In this document: positions 14,131 through 17,083 of the stretch, piece after piece
Layout: the number at the start of each line of letters is the position of its first letter
How positions within the stretch are numbered: the first letter of the stretch is position 1
Assembly (NCBI GenBank): GCA_963854815.1
Contig: CAWLAN010000056.1
Location: 1-17,083 of the forward strand
Direction: 5' to 3'
DNA length: 17,083 nucleotides
Source: UBA1146 sp963854815
GTDB taxonomy: Bacteria; Planctomycetota; UBA8108; UBA1146
Notes under the pieces: generated by a model
Database searches by the model: none
Seen by the model: only the letters and a program-made list of their open reading frames with translations
What the model was told of the DNA's origin: nothing
Made by a program: the position numbers and the translations under genes

Positions 14131-15498
14131 TTATTTTCGTCTCCTGCCTCCTGAAGACGGTCGACGACCACCCCTGGGATTTCCTCTTCGTCCGGCACTG
14201 GATGGTCCTCCGGGTCGTTTCCCCGCGCCTCCTCTGGGACGTCCCCGCGGTCCTCCTCGGGTAGTTCTGGAGTTGAAGTTTGGATCGGGACGGGCTCCAC
14301 GCGGTGGCTGCCAGGTTTCCTCGGCGATGGGGAATCCAGTCTCCTCGACGATGCGGTTCCACGAGAAACGGGCACGGGAATCGACCAGGCTGATCGCCAA
14401 TCCCAAAGCTCCGGCTCGCCCGGTTCGGCCGATGCGGTGGACATAGGTTTCCACCTCATCCGGGATGTCGTAGTTCACCACCCGGGTAACCGCTTCCACG
14501 TCAAGTCCACGGGCAGCCACATCTGTGGCCACCATGGTGGTGATTTTCTTCTGCTTGAATCCCTCGAGAATGTTGAAGCGGCGATCCTGGTCGTGTTCCC
14601 CGTGGAGTGAACCCGCCGGATAACCACGCCCCCAGAGATCTCGATCGAGATCGATCACCGTCCTGCGAGTATTGCAGAAGATGATGCAGGTCTCTTCCTT
14701 GTGTTGGTCCAGTAACTGATGAACCCAGTACTTCTTTGCCCAAGCTTCACAGCGAATAAATTTTTGTTCGATTTCGGGGACGGTGGCGAGTTCCAGGATT
14801 GTGGAGACAATCTGTGGTTTTTTCATGAATCGCTTCATGAGAGTTCTGATTTTTGGGGGCAAGGTAGCCGAGAAGAGATAGGTCTGTCGGTCCGAGGAAG
14901 TATGTTCGAGGATCTCGGATACGTCATCGATGAATCCCATGTCGAGCATCCGATCCGCCTCATCAAGAACGACATGATCGGCCCATCCGAGTCGGATCTT
15001 GCCACTTCGCAGGAAGTCGAGCACCCGGCCGGGTGTCCCGACAACCATCTGAGCTCCACTCCTGAGTTGAAGTATCTGCTGTGATTGATGGACTCCCCCG
15101 ACAACGAGTGCGACTCGGATACCGAGCGTCTCACCGACTGCAGAAGCCACTTTTTCCACCTGCTGGGCGAGTTCTCGCGTAGGACATAAAACGAGCGCCT
15201 GGACTGCAACACGTTCCGGATCCAGTTTTCCAATGATGGGAGCGGTGAAGGCGATGGTCTTTCCGGTTCCCGTTTCCGCTTTTCCGATCAGATCGATTCC
15301 CTTGACTGCGACTGGAATCGCCAGTTCCTGGATCGGTGTCGGGTGGTGAAAACCCAGTTGAGCCAGACGTTCGCGGACTGCCACAGGAAGCGGCAAATCA
15401 GCAAAACTGCTTCGTGCAGGATCCTCATTGGAACCATCATCGGCTCCCGAGGGAGGATCGGGCTGATTCGGCCCGGAGAGGGAATCGTCGCTAGTCAT
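14131..15498 (-). CDS. DEAD-box ATP-dependent RNA helicase (RhlE/CsdA-like)
   Basis: This cytoplasmic RNA helicase unwinds or remodels RNA, for example in ribosome assembly or RNA decay. In the 455-residue protein the Q motif is at about 31-62 (SFADLPL, HHPTPIQ), motif I AETGTGKT at 74-81, PTREL at 106-110, TPGR at 155-158, DEAD at 179-182, SAT at 210-212, and HRIGRTGR at 354-361. The last 55 residues are a Gly/Arg-rich, unstructured RNA-binding tail (RGGPRGRPRGGAGKRPGG). Which subfamily (RhlE, RhlB or CsdA) it belongs to is unclear. ATG 15498 gives a natural N-terminus but has no ribosome site, and TATAAT lies one base before it. An in-frame ATG at 15534 is possible, with AGAGGAA about 15 bases upstream. 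It converges on groEL. Confidence 0.94.
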   Translation of the reverse strand: MTSDDSLSGPNQPDPPSGADDGSNEDPARSSFADLPLPVAVRERLAQLGFHHPTPIQELAIPVAVKGIDLIGKAETGTGKTIAFTAPIIGKLDPERVAVQALVLCPTRELAQQVEKVASAVGETLGIRVALVVGGVHQSQQILQLRSGAQMVVGTPGRVLDFLRSGKIRLGWADHVVLDEADRMLDMGFIDDVSEILEHTSSDRQTYLFSATLPPKIRTLMKRFMKKPQIVSTILELATVPEIEQKFIRCEAWAKKYWVHQLLDQHKEETCIIFCNTRRTVIDLDRDLWGRGYPAGSLHGEHDQDRRFNILEGFKQKKITTMVATDVAARGLDVEAVTRVVNYDIPDEVETYVHRIGRTGRAGALGLAISLVDSRARFSWNRIVEETGFPIAEETWQPPRGARPDPNFNSRTTRGGPRGRPRGGAGKRPGGPSSAGRRGNPRGGRRPSSGGRRRK

Positions 15499-15499
15499 G

Positions 15500-15505
15500 A
15501 TTATA
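15500..15505 (-). promoter_or_regulatory. Perfect TATAAT at the DEAD-box helicase start
   Basis: TATAAT on the minus strand ends two bases before the ATG at 15498. The -35 region at 16-17 bases spacing is poor (TGGGAA or CTGGGA). If used as a -10 box, transcription would begin at or inside the first codons. Confidence 0.3.
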
Positions 15506-15582
15506 TTGTACGCATTCCGACTTCCCAGCGACATCGGACCGGCGGGATTTCCTCTAGCCTTGGTGCCGCAAGGGGAGGGCTC

Positions 15583-15591
15583 TGATATGAT
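15583..15591 (+). promoter_or_regulatory. Extended -10 element, candidate ugd promoter
   Basis: TGATATGAT is an extended -10 element (TGn followed by TATGAT, 5/6 match). The best -35 nearby is TTGGTG at 15560, with an over-long 20-base spacer, so the TG extension would have to compensate. Transcription would start near 15598, giving a leader of about 80 bases. Confidence 0.35.
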
Positions 15592-15609
15592 CCCTGTCGG
15601 TTCGAAGCT

Positions 15610-15644
15610 GATGTCGGTATCGACGACATCGGGTGACTGATACC
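15610..15644 (+). repeat. Overlapping inverted repeats in the ugd leader
   Basis: GATGTCG (15610-15616) pairs with CGACATC (15624-15630). GGTATC (15616-15621) pairs with GATACC (15639-15644). The two hairpins share a base and interleave, so they cannot both form. A direct repeat ACCTGGAA follows at 15642-15649 and 15656-15663, just before the ribosome site. No T-run follows, so neither hairpin is a terminator. Confidence 0.35.
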
Positions 15645-15678
15645 TGGAAATCAACACCTGGAATGAAGGTGCTCAGGC

Positions 15679-16998
15679 ATGAGAATCACGGTTGTGGGAA
15701 CGGGATACGTCGGATTGGTCACCGGGACCTGTTTCGCGGAAAGTGGTAACAAGGTCATCTGTGTCGACCGGGAGGCCTCCAAGGTTCAACGGTTACAGGC
15801 AGGTGAAATCCCGATCTACGAGCCTGGTCTCGAAGAACTGGTGGAACGCAATAGTAAAGCCGGGCGCCTCTCTTTCAGCACCGATCTCGTCGCTGCCATC
15901 GATGGAGCCGAAGTCGCATTTATCACCGTCGGAACCCCCCAGAACTCTGATGGGACCTGTGACCTTTCGGCGGTTCTTGCTGTTTCGAAAGAGATCGGTC
16001 AGGCGATGAGGGGCCAACTTGTGGTCGTCAACAAGTCCACCGTTCCACCAGGAACCTCGAGGCTGGTTCATGATGTCATCTCTTCGAACACATCTCATAC
16101 GGTTCACGTTGTCTCGAATCCGGAGTTTCTCAAGGAAGGTGCCGCAATCGATGACTTCATGAAGCCCGATCGAGTTGTCATCGGGACCGATGATGATTTG
16201 GCAGCGGAACTGATGAGTGAACTCTACTCACCATTTGTCAGAACCGGGAAGCCATTGTTGATCATGGATCCGGCATCGGCGGAGATGACGAAATATGCAG
16301 CGAACGCGATGCTCGCCACGAAGATCTCATTTATCAATGACATCGCTCGGCTCTGCGAGGTGATAGGAGCGAACGTTTCAAAAGTGAGACAGGGGATGGG
16401 AAGTGACCGTCGCATCGGGCCCCACTTCCTGTTTCCCGGGGTCGGCTACGGAGGGTCCTGTTTCCCCAAGGATGTCAGGGCGCTTGCTGCTCTTGCGAGG
16501 GAACACGATACGCCGCTGGAAATTCTCGACGCAGTCGATGCAGTCAATGATCGACAGAAGAGGTTTCTAGCAGAAAAGGTGGTCAGGAGATTCGGCAAAG
16601 ATCTCTCGGGCCATGTCTTCGCCATGTGGGGACTTGCCTTCAAGCCACGCACTGACGACATGAGGGAGGCCCCCTCGATGGTGATCGCAAAGGCACTCGT
16701 CGAGCACGGTGCAACAGTGCGTGGGCATGATCCAGAGGCCCTCGAAAACGCCGAGGAAGCGATGGGGGATCTCATCGATTACTGTGAAGACCCTTACGAT
16801 GCAGTGTCTGGAGCCAATGCTCTCCTTCTCGTGACAGAATGGAACGAGTACCGGAGACCCGATTTCGATCGATTGAAGAAACTTCTCGCCGAACCGGTTG
16901 TCTTCGATGGACGAAACATCTGGAATGATGAGATGACAGTGAAGTATGGACTCGAATATCACGGGATCGGAACCAGGAGCTCTCGAGATGACAATTAG
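15679..16998 (+). CDS. ugd: UDP-glucose 6-dehydrogenase
   Basis: This cytoplasmic enzyme oxidises UDP-glucose twice with NAD+ to UDP-glucuronate, a precursor for capsule, exopolysaccharide or lipopolysaccharide sugars. The 439-residue protein has the N-terminal Rossmann motif VVGTGYVG (5-12), VGTPQNSDGTCDLS, the linker Lys205/Asn209 (TKYAANAM), and catalytic Cys261 in GVGYGGSCFPKD. The C-terminal UDP-binding domain shows GLAFKPRTDDMREAPS. GDP-mannose dehydrogenase is the nearest alternative, but the pattern fits UGDH better. The start is supported by AAGG nine bases upstream. It overlaps the next gene by 11 bases, as in a nucleotide-sugar operon. Confidence 0.96.
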   Translation: MRITVVGTGYVGLVTGTCFAESGNKVICVDREASKVQRLQAGEIPIYEPGLEELVERNSKAGRLSFSTDLVAAIDGAEVAFITVGTPQNSDGTCDLSAVLAVSKEIGQAMRGQLVVVNKSTVPPGTSRLVHDVISSNTSHTVHVVSNPEFLKEGAAIDDFMKPDRVVIGTDDDLAAELMSELYSPFVRTGKPLLIMDPASAEMTKYAANAMLATKISFINDIARLCEVIGANVSKVRQGMGSDRRIGPHFLFPGVGYGGSCFPKDVRALAALAREHDTPLEILDAVDAVNDRQKRFLAEKVVRRFGKDLSGHVFAMWGLAFKPRTDDMREAPSMVIAKALVEHGATVRGHDPEALENAEEAMGDLIDYCEDPYDAVSGANALLLVTEWNEYRRPDFDRLKKLLAEPVVFDGRNIWNDEMTVKYGLEYHGIGTRSSRDDN

Positions 16999-17083
16999 CA
17001 GAGTTCTGATCACAGGGGGGGCCGGGTTTATCGGTTCACATCTGGCGGATCTGTTTCTCGACAGAGATTGCCACGTTGTGGTG
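16988..17083 (+). CDS. NAD-dependent sugar epimerase/dehydratase, N-terminus only
   Basis: Only 32 codons are visible before the window ends. ATG 16988 lies inside the last codons of ugd, with AGGAG eight bases upstream. The start reads RVLITGGAGFIGSHLADLFL, the GxxGxxG NAD-binding motif of extended short-chain dehydrogenases. After a UGDH the best guesses are UDP-glucuronate decarboxylase (making UDP-xylose) or a UDP-glucose/UDP-glucuronate 4-epimerase. The visible part cannot separate them. Confidence 0.85.
   Translation, partial: MTISRVLITGGAGFIGSHLADLFLDRDCHVVV

Noticed and set aside
14637..14656. Four GATC sites within 20 bases
   Set aside because: They fall inside the DEAD-box helicase, encoding Asp-Leu-Asp-Arg-Asp-Leu. 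GATC and TCGA are frequent throughout this window, so this is not an origin or methylation cluster.

Overview
The window is a gene-dense stretch of chromosomal backbone (mid-50s % GC by eye). I see no insertion sequences, phage genes, CRISPR arrays, tRNAs or rRNAs. Several traits point to the Planctomycetota or a close relative: a short sigma-70 protein reading RFSTYGTWWIKQSIKRALID, a secreted HEAT-repeat protein ending in a Trp-rich WKDWWARR tail, a GroEL with GYLSPHFV in the apical domain, and a secreted FnIII/anchor-type protein. This is inference from protein style, not a database match.

Layout, left to right: a partial secreted surface protein (minus, runs off the left edge); an acyl-CoA dehydrogenase (plus); then a minus-strand block read right to left as HEAT-repeat secreted protein, sigma-70 factor, adenine phosphoribosyltransferase and TldD-type metallopeptidase. 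Apt and TldD are translationally coupled through a 4-base overlap with a TTG start. Divergent from that block is a GAF-AAA+-Fis sigma-54 activator (plus), which converges with a MgtE magnesium channel (minus). Divergent from mgtE is a three-gene unit: single-domain response regulator, groES, groEL (plus), closed by a strong intrinsic terminator. A DEAD-box RNA helicase (minus) converges on that terminator. On the right, UDP-glucose 6-dehydrogenase is followed with an 11-base overlap by a truncated NAD-dependent sugar epimerase/decarboxylase. No gene-free stretch exceeds 300 bases; the largest are 7845-8113 and 11169-11423, both divergent promoter regions.

The most interesting signal is in front of the response regulator-groES-groEL unit. 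Positions 11361-11376 match the sigma-54 (-24/-12) consensus at 11 of 12 defined bases. About 66 bases upstream of the predicted start site lies an inverted repeat (CACAAGT-N15-ACTTGTG) placed like an enhancer site for a bacterial enhancer-binding protein. I found no CIRCE element. A sigma-54 activator gene with an intact ATPase core lies only about 1.6 kb away. Together these suggest a chaperonin operon driven by RpoN and an enhancer-binding protein instead of HrcA or sigma-32, with a receiver-only protein as its first product. Everything else reads as ordinary housekeeping or envelope/polysaccharide functions.
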